The notes under the pieces are model-generated. The model made no database searches. It had not been told where the DNA came from and was given only the letters and a program-made list of their open reading frames with translations. Positions 24,437-35,340 of a DNA stretch of 64,000 nt are shown piece by piece; the first letter of the stretch is position 1, and each line of letters opens with the position of its first letter. Source of the DNA: Physella acuta. Taxonomy: Eukaryota; Mollusca; Gastropoda; Physidae. Where the stretch lies: assembly GCF_028476545.1 (NCBI RefSeq), contig NW_026731929.1:129001-193000 (forward strand), written 5' to 3'. Made by a program: the position numbers and the translations under genes.

Positions 24437-25686
24437 AGACAGAATAAGCGGAACCCTTACATGGGTCCCCCCACACTCAACGACCTCACACTCATACAAG
24501 CACTACAGCCTTACAGCAGCCAAGAACCAATCATAACTACCATCCCTCACACCAGTAATCGCAACTTCTCCATACACACTGACAATCCAACAAACATCCC
24601 TCACTACATTCAAATAAACTACAAAAACAAATCCCTCAACATATTAATCGCCATCAATGGAAGAAAACAAGCCTGCCAGACCTGCTCATCCACCCTGCAT
24701 TGGACCAGTCACTGTCCAAAATCCAATATACACATGACAGCACCACAGGAACCAGTCATGCATGCGCAGCAGCAAACAACAGAGCCCCCTAAGCCGACTT
24801 CAGATTCAACACCCAATGCACCCCCTGACAACATCAAAGGAACCAGCACCAACCACACCGCAGGCCTTAGAACCGACGGAAAACCAGACAACCCTAAACA
24901 CGACTACAACAAACAGTCAACCAACCAGCCCCCACAAATCGCCTAGTAAGTCAACAACCTCCAGTACAAGCATGACGAAATCGCCAACCATCAAAACAAC
25001 TGCACCAAAAGTCCTCATACCAAACTTTGCTGCATCATCCTCGCTGAGCCCGAACTCTTTCAAGTTTACAGCGACGCCAACCTCTACAATTAACAACCCC
25101 AGCCCAGATTAAAAAATGAGCGACGGCACAAACTCAAAAAGAAAAAAAGAACAAGGCCCTACAGACGCAAAGCAGTCAACAAAAAATCTAAAAACCCAAA
25201 AATCGGGTTATAACAGCAAAAGATGCAGATTTTGCACCCAGAAATACAAATCAATCGACGATAGGCAAGAACACGAGGTTTCAGCACACCAGGAACTCTT
25301 AATGTGTCACATATGCAACAACGAGTGTGGATACATGGACATATGCCAGCACTACAAAGAGTACCATCCCGACGAAACGACGTATACCTGCCACCATTGC
25401 AGAATATGCCTCCCCCTAAAGGGTATGAAAGTACACACAAAGAATCATCATCCATGAGTTAAATAGATCGCCCAACATAGTCTCAAATAAAAACTTAATT
25501 AACACTTAGTAACTTTAGACGTTTTGTATAAGGGAACTTAAATATATACGTTTTGTATTAGATACGTACTATAAATTGTATAATATGTATGTATATGCTC
25601 ATGTAAACCTGCTCTTGCTGCCTACCCTTGCTCGAGTGGGAAAGCAGCAAGAGAGGAACAATATTAAACTCATAAAAAAAAAAAAA
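24437..25686 (+). pseudogene. LINE-like ORF1 element, copy B, 5'-truncated
   Basis: It lacks the N-terminal third. The first frame encodes IPHTSNRNFSI and an intact CCHC knuckle (CQTCSSTLHWTSHC), then shifts. The second part (25116-25457) has KRKKE, basic residues and three C2H2 fingers (CRFC...HEVSAH, CHIC...HYKEYH, CHHC...HTKNHH) and ends in TGA. The 3' UTR (about 190 bases) ends in a hairpin with arms CTTGCTGC and GCAGCAAG, then TATTAAACTC and an A-run. It is the near twin of copy E at 43795. Confidence 0.85.
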
Positions 25687-25731
25687 ATGTATTTACTGAA
25701 AAATCTGTAAAGCTCAGACCACCCATGTCTT

Positions 25732-26568
25732 GTGAGAGATTGGTATAAAAACAAGATGGCCGAAACCAGACAGACAAGACTTTCACAAAACCTCAGCTGG
25801 CCTTCGCTCTGTCCTGAAGATAATACGGACACCACGCAAACAACCAACTGGCCTGTGTCAACACCCGTAACAGATACATATTCAAATGAAACTGTAAATG
25901 TTCTTCAAAGTGGGAGAAAAACCGGAGATGTGTCACAAAAGGAGAGACCCAACCCTGTACCTGTAAGTACACTCTTCAAAAAAATCATGCTTTCGGGGAC
26001 CGCACCTGGGCGGCATCCCAAAAACACGCTATGTGTGTTGATTAAAGGAAAAAAAGAACGTCGAATCGACGAATTCATATTAGAGGACCGATTTACGTGT
26101 AAACTGAACGTAAACCGTTCTCAAATTCTTAATGTCTACAACTTGGGGAAACCAAGCGAATGGTTTATCTCTTTCGAATCAGAAGAAACTTACAACTCTC
26201 TACATTTGGAAATAAGATGTGAACATTCGGATTATTGCAGCAGCATTTTGCTGCTGCATGTGTACAAAAACGATCAGAGGGGTCACCCAAAATGGGTACC
26301 CCCTACCATTACCCAGAATATGATCAACAAAATTATGATTGAAATATCAGAACCAGACACAATAGTTTCAGCTCTTAAGATCGGGAAAAGTGATAAGTGG
26401 GCAGTCGATCTCTGCCCAAACGCTCCTTTAAAGGATTTACCCCATTACATTGATCTTGAGATCAGTGTGGAAACTTACACCTTGTTACTACAACATAACG
26501 GTAGGAGATCTATATGCCCCCTGTGTGGCACGACCAAACACGGACCGGATATCTGCCGAAACTCGTAA
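25732..26568 (+). CDS. CCHC-knuckle ORF1-like protein, copy 1 (278 aa)
   Basis: The longest representative of a second retroelement ORF family. The N-terminal ~80 residues are Thr/Asn-rich. The central region (about 85-250) has two globular parts, FILEDRFTCKLNVNRSQI ... EWFISFESEETYN and then a second one ending PHYIDLEISVETYTLLLQHN. The C-terminus is a CCHC knuckle (CPLCGTTKHGPDIC, spacing C-x2-C-x4-H-x4-C). The layout parallels the first half of the LINE ORF1 family, so it is probably a nucleic-acid-binding ORF1 of a related element without the C2H2 fingers. No RT follows. The start may lie upstream, since SDHPCLV just before the ATG could be an endonuclease remnant. Partial copies are at 36371 and 45481. 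Confidence 0.65.
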   Translation: MRDWYKNKMAETRQTRLSQNLSWPSLCPEDNTDTTQTTNWPVSTPVTDTYSNETVNVLQSGRKTGDVSQKERPNPVPVSTLFKKIMLSGTAPGRHPKNTLCVLIKGKKERRIDEFILEDRFTCKLNVNRSQILNVYNLGKPSEWFISFESEETYNSLHLEIRCEHSDYCSSILLLHVYKNDQRGHPKWVPPTITQNMINKIMIEISEPDTIVSALKIGKSDKWAVDLCPNAPLKDLPHYIDLEISVETYTLLLQHNGRRSICPLCGTTKHGPDICRNS

Positions 26569-26619
26569 GTAAATGAACGATACAATATATCGATAGATAA
26601 TGATGGGAACTATTTCGAC

Positions 26620-26900
26620 AATGTTTAGTATTATAGCTCGAAAAGTGTACTCTTATTTTTGTAATTTAGCGCTTGTGAAAGCTCGTTAATATATAGGCTA
26701 TAAAACATGCTTTTTCCCTACTATTTAGTCTTAGATGAAGAAATAACCAAAGCACCGTTATACAAATGACGCAATCCGTCACATTGTCACATGATCCGGA
26801 GGTCGATTAAACCACACCCTGAAGGACAACCCCCCCACGCCCACTAATCTAAACACCCCCATTCAACTTATTCACAGTAAACCCAATCACACGTAGATTT
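26620..26900 (+). repeat. 3' flank shared by three loci
   Basis: This block (words TAATTTAGCGCTTGTGAAAG and CACATGATCCGGAGGTCGAT) recurs at 46425-46690 and 59930-60180. Each time it lies ahead of the CCCACACTAAATTCT minisatellite (at 60.2 kb after an inserted hAT). It is probably part of the same repeated unit as the CCHC ORF. Confidence 0.8.
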
Positions 26901-26949
26901 ATTTATATACACAAAAACACTCAAATAACTTCCTTTGTCTACACTACAA

Positions 26950-27190
26950 CACTATTTACTCATTTCTCCCACACCTAATTCTCCCACACAAAATTGTCCC
27001 GCACTAAATTATCCCACTCTAAACTCCCCCACTAAAAAAAATTCCCACTCTAAATTCTCCCACACTAAATTCTCCCACACTAAATTCCCCCACGCTAAAT
27101 ACCCACACACTAAATTCTCGCACACTAAATTCTCCCACACAAAATTTTACCACACTAAACTCTCACACACTAAAAATCTCGATACCAAAA
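26950..27190. repeat. 15-bp minisatellite (CCCACACTAAATTCT)n
   Basis: About 15 diverged units, followed by a conserved bridge (ATACCAAAATAGTCTC ... TTCAATTCCCC) that leads into the arm repeat. Confidence 0.9.
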
Positions 27191-27289
27191 TAGTCTCTAC
27201 CAAAATCACCCAAACATTCAATTCCCCCTCACTAGATTCCATCACACACTCCCCACCCCCCACCCAACATATAACTAAACGCTGACACA

Positions 27290-27689
27290 GAATATTAGTG
27301 TTAGTCCCGAGAGTGCACCAAGGTGTAACAGAGTTAACAGCGGTTTGCTCTAGTCTTTTGTTTGAGTCAAAATATCTCGCGCGTGGAACTTTTTTGTTAA
27401 GGGAAAAAACAAATATTGAGTTGTTTTCAAGGGAGGTAATTATGAAATTAAATGCTAAAATGAAACGGAAAATAATAGTAATATATTTTTAAGCAAAAAC
27501 AGGTAAACAAACATTAGTATAAATTATAGAAAATTAAAATACAAAACAGTTATTTAAAACTTTTGGTGATTAATAAAAAAGTGTTAATTACAACTCCTAG
27601 TAATTCATAATTATTAATCGAATAATTAGAAGTTACTTATATCAATCAACTTTAACATTAATACCAAAAAAACTCTTTATGTATCGCAT
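27290..27689 (+). repeat. 'Arm' repeat, right arm of foldback, upstream of LINE copy C
   Basis: A full set of arm words. It pairs with 24123-24436 to enclose 2.9 kb that includes copy B and the CCHC ORF. Just past the end is an AATACCAA ... TTGGTATT hairpin. Confidence 0.88.
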
Positions 27690-27802
27690 ATTGGTATTTT
27701 AGATTTTTTAAAAATATTTTTATCTTCGTGAAGCTTGTTATATAATTCTTTGTAATCCTCGATTACACACAAACATACATACATCTCACCTCACTTTCAC
27801 AA

Positions 27803-29514
27803 ATGTCATCCTCCAAGACTACATTTGTAAAAATTGTTACCGCCAGCAAAGAGGTTGCGCCCCAGGATGTTCCCCCTAGGTCAGGGGTCGGCAACCTGCG
27901 GCTCGCGAGCCGCATGCGGCTCTTTTGATATCAAGATGCGGCTCTCCAGCTCCTTGCACAAATACTAATAATCTTAATAAAAAAATAAAATAAAAAATGT
28001 TAATGGCTCTTTAAAATCAGGGAAATTTTGAAAAATGTAAGTCCTGGCTCTTCAGTTTCAAAAGGTTGCCGACCCCTGCCCTAGGTAGAGAGACCGGAGG
28101 AGGAGCCACCCGGACAACGGTTCGGGTGGCTTAATGAAATCACGGGCTCAATCCCTTTCAGATACATCGAAGTCAACGGATCAATCAACAACCCTCACAA
28201 TTGAACTGCCTGATGAAGAAAGCCCTGATCTTTTCTCGACTCAACCAACACCAAATACAGTCATGCAGGTGGTCATTCAAGCTAACGGCCGTGCCAATCT
28301 ACGTGGACACATCATCTGCCAACTCATCAGACAACACCAAATTTTGCTAATGAACTACGGACGGGGAGACACATGGTTCTTTTCGTCCGAAAAGTTCAAC
28401 ATGGCTGAACTGGACAACACAACCAAACAGTACGGACCTTACTCACTACACTTTACGATCTACCATAAGGACAAAATCAATGGAACACTAAGATGGGCTC
28501 CCCCGGCACTCGGAGATGACACCCTGTTAAAAGCACTAGGAATAATCAGCAAAAATGAACCAACAGTAAACAAAATCCCACACACTAACAACCGAAACTT
28601 CACAATATTCACAGACAACCCATCAACCATACCACACTATATCAGATTTAACTACAAGAACAAAGCGATTAACGTGCTCATAGCAATCCCGGGAAGGAAA
28701 CAAAAGCTTGCCAGACATGCGGGTCCTTACAACATTGGACAAACCAGTACTATCAAAGAAATCAAGTACCGGACCAACAACCACCCTTACTGGAAAATTT
28801 AACAGAACCACTAAGAGTATCAGTCACTCCGCAGCAACAAATGGTACACCCAAATCTGACGAACCAACAAGCGAAATCACCAATCGTCAAATTAACTGCA
28901 ACAACAGACCTCAGCTCAGACCTTAATTCACCATCCACGCTGATCCCAAACTCGACTTCAGCGAAGCCAATCCTTACAATAAACATCCTTAGCCCAAAAT
29001 CAGAAATGGACGCCAGCACAAATCCAAAAAGGAAAAAGAAGGACAGTCCTACAGATGCAAAGCAAACAACAAAAAGTCTAAAAACCACAAAATTGGTAGA
29101 TGACAACACAAAATGCAGATTTTGCACCCAGCAACACAAAACATCCACGGAAGCGGAAAAGCACGAACATAAAGTACACACGAAGCTCTTACAGTGCTAT
29201 ATTTGTGACGACAAAACAATCAACACAGACATATTCATGCACTATACAGAAAAGCATTACGACGAAACAATGTATAGCTGTCAGATTTGCAACGTATTCC
29301 TCCCATTAGAGGGTATGCAGTTATATGCAAAAAAACACCATCAGGGACAGAAATAGATCGCTCATCATACAGCTTCGAAGGAACAGTAATTAATTGTTTA
29401 ACCCATTGCAATCTTAGGCGTTTTGTATAGTGAAAATTTAAAATGACATGCTTAATTATAATATGGGAAAGATTGTATGCAATTCTATGTATTACATGTA
29501 AACAGAAATAAAAA
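27803..29514 (+). mobile_element. LINE-like ORF1 element, copy C
   Basis: An upstream ATG (27803) opens a frame shared with copy E, interrupted here by a hAT MITE (27882-28078). The likely ORF1 ATG (28134) lies four bases past a hairpin CCACCCG...CGGGTGG. ORF1 reads MKSRAQSLSDTS, then ILLMNYGRGDTWFFSS, HKDKINGTLRWAPP, IPHTNNRNFTIF and PHYIRFNYKNK. It loses frame at the CCHC knuckle near 28700. The C-terminal part (28841-29356) has a KRKKK basic stretch and two good C2H2 fingers plus a third lacking one His. A 3' UTR of about 160 bases ends in a short A-run, and U2 sequence follows. No ORF2. Confidence 0.85.
27882..28078 (+). mobile_element. hAT MITE, 197 bp, with 8-bp duplication
   Basis: The ends are CAGGGGTCGGCAACCTGCGG and GGTTGCCGACCCCTG, with CCCTAGGT repeated perfectly on both sides. 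It inserted into the N-terminal coding part of LINE copy C after that copy arrived. Confidence 0.97.
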
Positions 29515-29528
29515 GTATCTGTTCTTAT
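29515..29528 (+). other. U2 snRNA fragment after LINE tail
   Basis: GTATCTGTTCTTAT directly follows the A-run of copy C and matches the U2 branch-recognition region. It is consistent with integration at the same U2 site as copy D. It is only 14 bases, so it gains weight from copy D. Confidence 0.6.
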
Positions 29529-29554
29529 TTTAAAAAAAAAAAAATTCTATATAT

Positions 29555-29805
29555 AATCTATACCGAATACGCAGACTCAATCAACAACATTAAAACATGC
29601 TTCAAACTAGTCGACACATACAGAGCGCAATATCCACACACAATACAAACCACCCACGGAAATAACACATCTGGAAATAGATTCCGTCTAGACAGAATTT
29701 ACGCCCCAGTGAACATGAAAAGCAACAAAATAGAACACCTACTCTCAACACTACAATTTAGCGACCATACAGCAGTTCTGACAACTTTAAACAACGAACA
29801 AACAC
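29555..29805 (+). pseudogene. LINE endonuclease C-terminal fragment
   Basis: The translation TEYADSINNIKTCFKLVDTY ... FRLDRIYAP ... LQFSDHTAVLTTL carries the RxDRIY and SDH motifs of AP-type LINE endonucleases (L1/Tx1-like). It is cut off by the minisatellite at 29810. Confidence 0.8.
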
Positions 29806-29809
29806 AAAG

Positions 29810-29960
29810 CAAAGTCTCCCACACTAAAATCTCCCACACTAAATTCTCCCACACTAAATTCTCCCACACTAAAATCTCACACACTAAATTTATCCCCCAC
29901 TATATGCTCTCACACTAAATTATCCCCCACTAAATTCTTCATCACTAAACTCTCCCACAC
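29810..29960. repeat. 15-bp minisatellite (CCCACACTAAATTCT)n
   Basis: About nine units. The last real LINE codons (AACAAAGTC) run straight into it. Confidence 0.88.
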
Positions 29961-30039
29961 TAAAAATCTCCCAAATCTAAACTCGATACAAAAATAGTCT
30001 CCACCAAAATCGCCTAAACATTCAATTGCCCCATACTAG

Positions 30040-30470
30040 ATTCGATCACCCCCCCCCCCCCCACCACACGTGAAACTAAAAATTGACACAGATTATTATT
30101 GTTAGTCCCGAGAGTGCACCAAGGGCTAACACACTTCACAGCGGTTTGCTGTCGTCTTCTGTTTCTGTCAAAATATCTCGCGCGTCGAACTTTTTTGTCA
30201 AGGGAAAAAACATACACTTTTTTTTTCAAGGGAGGTAATTATAAAATTTAACGATCAAAAGAAAAGAAAACAGTATTAATATATATTAAAACAAAAGCAA
30301 GAAAACAAACGTTAAAATTCATTATAGAAAATTAAATTACAAGAACATCATCTAAAAAATTTGGTGATTAATAACAAAATTTTAATTACAACTCCTAGTA
30401 ATTATTAGATGTTAATCCTTAAATTAGTAGACACTTGCATCAACCAGCAATAATATTAATAACAAGAAGA
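30040..30470 (+). repeat. 'Arm' repeat
   Basis: A complete arm ending ATTAATAACAAGAAGATT. It is followed by GTTCTTATATTTGCGTATTT, which represents the unoccupied version of the insertion site of the U2-headed element at 56817. Confidence 0.85.
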
Positions 30471-30555
30471 TTATTTTAGCGATATTTTGATGGCGTTAAC
30501 GTCTGCATGTTCTTATATTTGCGTATTTACTGAAGGCTCACATAATATGTTAGCG

Positions 30556-31995
30556 TAGGGGTCGGCAACCTGCGGCTGCGAGCCGCATGCGACTCTTTTG
30601 TGTCATAGTGCGGCTCTCCAGTTCCATGCACAATGATTAATAATTGTGTAGTTTCATTTACAAAATTCATAAAAATCTTATAATGTAAAGAAAAACAACT
30701 TTAAATAGGATTAAAAAACTCATCAGAGAACAGTGAGAATAGGTAAGGTAGAAAGTATACGGACAGCTGACAGCCGCCTTGGCACTAGGCCCAACCCCAC
30801 AGCTGCACTGTAACCAGCCCCGTGGAGACCATTCAATGTTTGCCACTGTCCAAGGGCCGCCCCTTTCGATTGTCGTTACATGGGGAATGTTATTTTATTC
30901 AGAATGTATTCCTCTACCAGTCAGTATGCATCAATTTGACATGAGTGACGTAGTATATTAGTTATTAGTTTCCTACGGTTGAGCTATAAGGTACTGGACT
31001 CTAGGTTCGCGTGGGGTGAAAGATAAGCCTTGTGAGAACCGAAAGACAGAAGCGACCGATACAGTAATAAAACCGATATCCAAACCAGTTAGTCGGAGTT
31101 TGCCGTGCTGAGGCCTGCCTGGCTATGAAAGATAACTACTGAACCAGTGGTGTCCGTAAAGAAGAAACAAAAAGTTATTGGCTTCTATATGCGTCACATA
31201 TTAGTGCCTCAACTCGTGGCAATTCTAGTAGAGCTGTCCAGTTGTGCAGTGAAACGTGCATGTTTTACTGGACCTCCATATCTTCTAATTGGTCTTGATT
31301 TCCGTGAACTTACCACTCCACAAATGTTTGGTTTTCAAATCCAGCAATTTAATTTGAAGTGAACCAGTGTCAATTCTAAATGGCTCAATGTTGATTTCAT
31401 TTGTTTTTGTGTTGAGAGAATCTACTATGAAAACCATAGAACTTGCATTTGTTTTAAATTGCTCAAATCTCTCAATTCTATCTATCCTTTATTTTATTTA
31501 TTGTAATGCTGAAGTAATTCCTGTTAATAGTAGCATTGGTTTCATCATGAAATTGTCTTCATATTTATGGAACTTAAGTAATTTATCGCTCTCCGTGTCT
31601 TCAACAACAACAACAACAAAAATATAATAATAATTTCGAAACAATCCACTTCTTCCAGCAAAGGCATAGGAGAAAAAAGTCTGAAAGAAACACTGGTTTT
31701 TATTTCCTTGCAGTTTTACATTTAGCTTGTTTAGTTTTTTTGTAATATCCATAATGAGCTTGAATGTTTCAATTGGGGATGGACAAGTTAATAGGAAGTA
31801 CATTGAAACAGAGAGTAACTAAATATTCTAATAGAATAGAGTGAGTTCATTGTTTATTATTGTATCGTTTATTGGCGAGTCTTGCAGAATTATTATTTTT
31901 TCTTAGTTTTGCACCTAAAATAAGAATTAAAATGTGTGCATGGAGCTGAAGAGCCGCATCTTGACATTGAAACCTCATGCGGCTCTATTACGTGG
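30556..31995. mobile_element. hAT element, chimeric, with transposase relic (minus strand)
   Basis: The left part (30556-31183) matches the non-autonomous element at 513. From about 31190 the sequence switches to a minus-strand copy of the transposase-bearing version: LIMDITKKLNKLNVKLQGN at about 31740 and further pieces toward 31200. A short MITE-like insert (AGTCTGAAAGAAACACTG) interrupts it near 31690. The right end is the reverse of a left terminus. This is a recombinant, non-functional copy. Confidence 0.7.
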
Positions 31996-32070
31996 GCCTT
32001 CAGCAAATACAAGATTTTTATATAAGTACAGCAAGACTTGCCTTAGCATCAAAAAGTATTTAAAGAATCG

Positions 32071-34007
32071 TCTTGGTAATTATAGTACAGATGGTTGATA
32101 CTAGTGTCTACTGATTATTAAATTAACAGTAACAATTACTAAGAGTTGTAATTAATTACTTATTATTAATCACCATAAGAAGTTAGAAATGTTTCGTTTA
32201 ATTTAATTTTCAATAATTAATACTAACGTTTGTTTACTTGTTTTTGTTTCAATATATATTAATACTTTTTTCTTTTCTTTTTATTATTTACTTTTATAAT
32301 TACCTCACTTAAAGATGAAAATTGTTTGTTATTTCCCCTGACAAAAAAGTTCTACGCGCGAGATACTGTGACAGAAAAAGAAGACGACAGCAAACCGCTG
32401 TGAACTGTGTTACAACTTGGTGCACTCTTGGGACTAACACTAATATTCTGTGGGCATTTCACCCCCACTTCACCCCACCCCCGCCTCTCCCTAAATCTTC
32501 AGCAGGTCTTAACAGATCATTCCCTCAGGCTCGGCCATAATCCCTATATAACATTACTGTAAGCCATCTCTACTCTCTTGTTCGGGTAGGGAGGGGGGGG
32601 GGAGATTTTGATCAGAGGTTACCTCCATGATGTGTGACGTCACGACAAGAAACATGGCGCCCAGGGCTTATGATCACATGCATGATTGATGCTGGGAGAC
32701 GGGTATCACGTGACGGCTGCTAAGAGAAAAGTTATTTCCTTCCGTGGTCCGGTTTACTAGTGGGCTAATTATGGTCTAGTTTTCAAGGTCCCGGTTAAAT
32801 CAGTGGCGCGGTTAGCTTAGCGGTCCGGCTAAGTCTGTATTCCGGCTAACGCAGTGGTCCGGCAAAAATCAGTGATCCGGCTTACGGGTCCGGCTAAATC
32901 AGTGGTCCGATACTCAGTGGTCCTGCTAACCCAGTGGTCCGGCTAACCCAGTGGTCCGGCTAACTCAGTGTTCCGGCAAAATAAGTGAACCGACTATCTC
33001 AATGCTTCGGTTTACTTGGTGTTCCGGCTACCTTAGTGTTCCGGCTAATTTAGTATTCTGACTATCCCAGTGGTCCGGCTTATGGGTCCGGCTAATCCAG
33101 TATTCCAACTAACTATGTGGTCCGGTTAAATCGTTGGTCCGGCTAACTCCGTGGTCCAGCTAACTCAGTGGTCCGGCTAACTCAGTGTTCCGGCTAACTC
33201 AGTGGTCTGGCTAACTCAGTGGTCCGGCTAACTCAGTGGTCCGGCTAACTCAGTGGTCCGGCTAACTCAGTGGTCCGGCTAACTCAGTGGTCCGGCTAAC
33301 TCAGTGTTCCTGCTAACTAAGTGTTCCGGCTAACTAAGTGTTCCGGCTAACAGGTCCGGCTAAGTGTTCCGTCTACCGGATCCGGCTATCTTGCCACGTG
33401 TCAAACAGATTCAGTTACCGAACTTGTTACCACCGCGCTGATTGTGTTTCTCACCCAGCTGGTCAATGATTGATGCACGTGCTACTGGGGTGTACTCACG
33501 CCGCGCTGATCCGTGTACCCGTGCGAGTGGGTTCTAGAGAGCGATTGGTGTTTTTTGTGTGGGTGTTAAGACCTGCTGAAGAATTAGGGAGAGGCGGGGG
33601 TGGGGTGAAGTGGGGGTGAAATGCCCACAGATTATTAGTGTTAGTCCCGAGAGTGCACCAAGGTGTAATACAGTTCACAGCGGTTTGCTCTCGGCTTCTG
33701 TTTCTGTCAAAATATCTCGCGCGTAGAACTTTTTTATCAGGGGAAATAACAAACAATTATTTTTTTAATGGAAGGTAATTATATAAATAAAAAATACAAA
33801 GAAAAGAAAAAAGAATTAATACATATTGAAACAAAAAAAATTAAAAAAACGTTAGCATTAATTATAAAAAAAATAAATTACAAGGAAATTATTAAAACTT
33901 TAGGTGATTAATTACAAAAAATTAATTGAAACACCTAGTAATTGTAAGTTGCTAATCCAATAATAAGTAGTCAATAGTATCAACCAGCTGTACCATCAAT
34001 ACCAAGA
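32071..34007. mobile_element. Large foldback: two ~443-bp inverted arms
   Basis: The left arm (32071-32513, minus) and right arm (33565-34007, plus) are inverted copies of the arm repeat, including the extension GTTAAGACCTGCTGAAG. The loop of about 1.05 kb holds a minisatellite and no coding frame. Past the right arm lies a perfect 11-bp stem, ATACCAAGAAA ... TTTCTTGGTAT. It could be a DNA transposon with long terminal inverted repeats. I could not identify a target duplication or a superfamily. Confidence 0.75.
32790..33385. repeat. 17-bp minisatellite (GTCCGGCTAACTCAGTG)n
   Basis: About 33 units, most regular between 33100 and 33310. It fills the loop of the foldback. Confidence 0.93.
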
Positions 34008-34081
34008 AAACTAATTTCGAATAATTTCTTGGTATACAATATGCGTTATAATAGTATCTTTTACCCGGTTCGGGTGGCTTA

Positions 34082-34921
34082 ATGAAATTCAGGGCCCAAC
34101 CCTTTTCAGCTGCAAGTTCAACCACCCTAACGATCGAGCTACCCGAGGAAGAGAGTCCAGATTTGTTTCCCAGCCAACCGAATACAGTCATGCAAGTTGA
34201 AATCCAGACAAATGGGCACCCAAACCTTAGAGGGCATAATATCAGGAAACTGATTAGCCCTCACCAAATTCTACTAATGAATTACGGTCGCAGCGATACT
34301 TGGTACTTTTCATCTGACAAGTTCAACGTAGCAACAATGGACAAAACGAGTAAACAACATGGACCCTATACTCTGCACTTTACGATTTATCATAAAGATA
34401 AAGTCAATGGAACCCTCAGATGGGTCCCGCCAAATTTAGGAAACGACGCCCTACTAAAAGCGCTAAGAATCATCAGCAAAAAAGAGCCAACAGTGAACAA
34501 CAAGCCTTTCACAAACAACCGCAGTTTCACCATATTCTCAGACACACCGAGCATCATACCACATTACATCAAATTTAACTACAAAAACAAACCCGTAAAC
34601 ATACTCGTGGCCATACCGGGTAGACGTCAAGCTTGTCAATCATGCGACTCAACTCAACACTGGACAAGCCAATGCCTCCTATCCCCACCAACAGCTGAAC
34701 CAGAAGCACTTAGAGTCACATCCCCTCCGCAGCAGCAAACAGCGTTCCAAAATCAACCGAACCAACAAGTTGAACCAGCCGCAAAGCCCAATGATCAACC
34801 TACAGCACAGGATACAGCAACACCTGTACCACAACCCCCGACACCAAGCAACCTACAAGAACCTCCAACAATGGAGGCAACAGACCTAGCATCAGAAATG
34901 GAAACCAGCTCGTCAATGTAA
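34082..34921 (+). CDS. LINE-like ORF1 protein, copy D1 (279 aa, best N-terminal half)
   Basis: The cleanest ORF1 of the family. The ATG follows a compact hairpin (ACCCGGTTCGGGT) and the shared GGCTTA context. Residues about 45-115 form a first globular region (ILLMNYGRSDTWYFSS, LHFTIYHKDKVNGTLRW). About 115-190 form a second (NNRSFTIFSD, PHYIKFNYKNKPVNILVAI). A canonical CCHC knuckle follows (CQSCDSTQHWTSQC), then a Pro/Gln/Thr-rich linker, ending at TAA just after EMETSSSM. The sister D2 continues through KRKNQ into C2H2 fingers, so D1 lost its finger domain, with only scraps near 34990-35130. It is probably a nucleic-acid chaperone of a retroelement RNP. A 3' UTR and an A-run at 35329-35340 follow. 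Confidence 0.8.
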   Translation: MKFRAQPFSAASSTTLTIELPEEESPDLFPSQPNTVMQVEIQTNGHPNLRGHNIRKLISPHQILLMNYGRSDTWYFSSDKFNVATMDKTSKQHGPYTLHFTIYHKDKVNGTLRWVPPNLGNDALLKALRIISKKEPTVNNKPFTNNRSFTIFSDTPSIIPHYIKFNYKNKPVNILVAIPGRRQACQSCDSTQHWTSQCLLSPPTAEPEALRVTSPPQQQTAFQNQPNQQVEPAAKPNDQPTAQDTATPVPQPPTPSNLQEPPTMEATDLASEMETSSSM

Positions 34922-35340
34922 AGAAAAAACCAAACCAGCCCCACTGAACTAGGGAAAATAACTAAGAAAAAAAAAAAAAAAAGAAGAAGACGACATCGAA
35001 TGTCCGCACTGTGATGAAATCACACATCATCTTGTACCACATGTCAGAGCAACACATAGATATCATGAATGATGAACAAAAAGCATCACTAGTTAAAGGC
35101 ATAAAGGACCTAGAAGCCGCTAAAGGGAAAACATAAAACAATTGGGAAACTAAAAAGACACTGCTACGCTATCTTTGTTAAACGTTTTGTATTAGGCACA
35201 ATTGAACTGGTAATTTTCTGTCTTTCCTTTGCATTAATGTTATACTATGTATTACATTATAATTTATGTTTTTAAACAATCAAACCTATCCATACAATGG
35301 TAGGAGTTCTATTAAACGCCTAACGGCCAAAAAAAAAAAA

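Noticed and set aside
34040-34062. AATAGTATCTTTTACCC as the U2 5' junction of copy D1.
   Set aside because: Only AGTATCT matches U2, too short to claim; the leader expected after a U2 head is absent.
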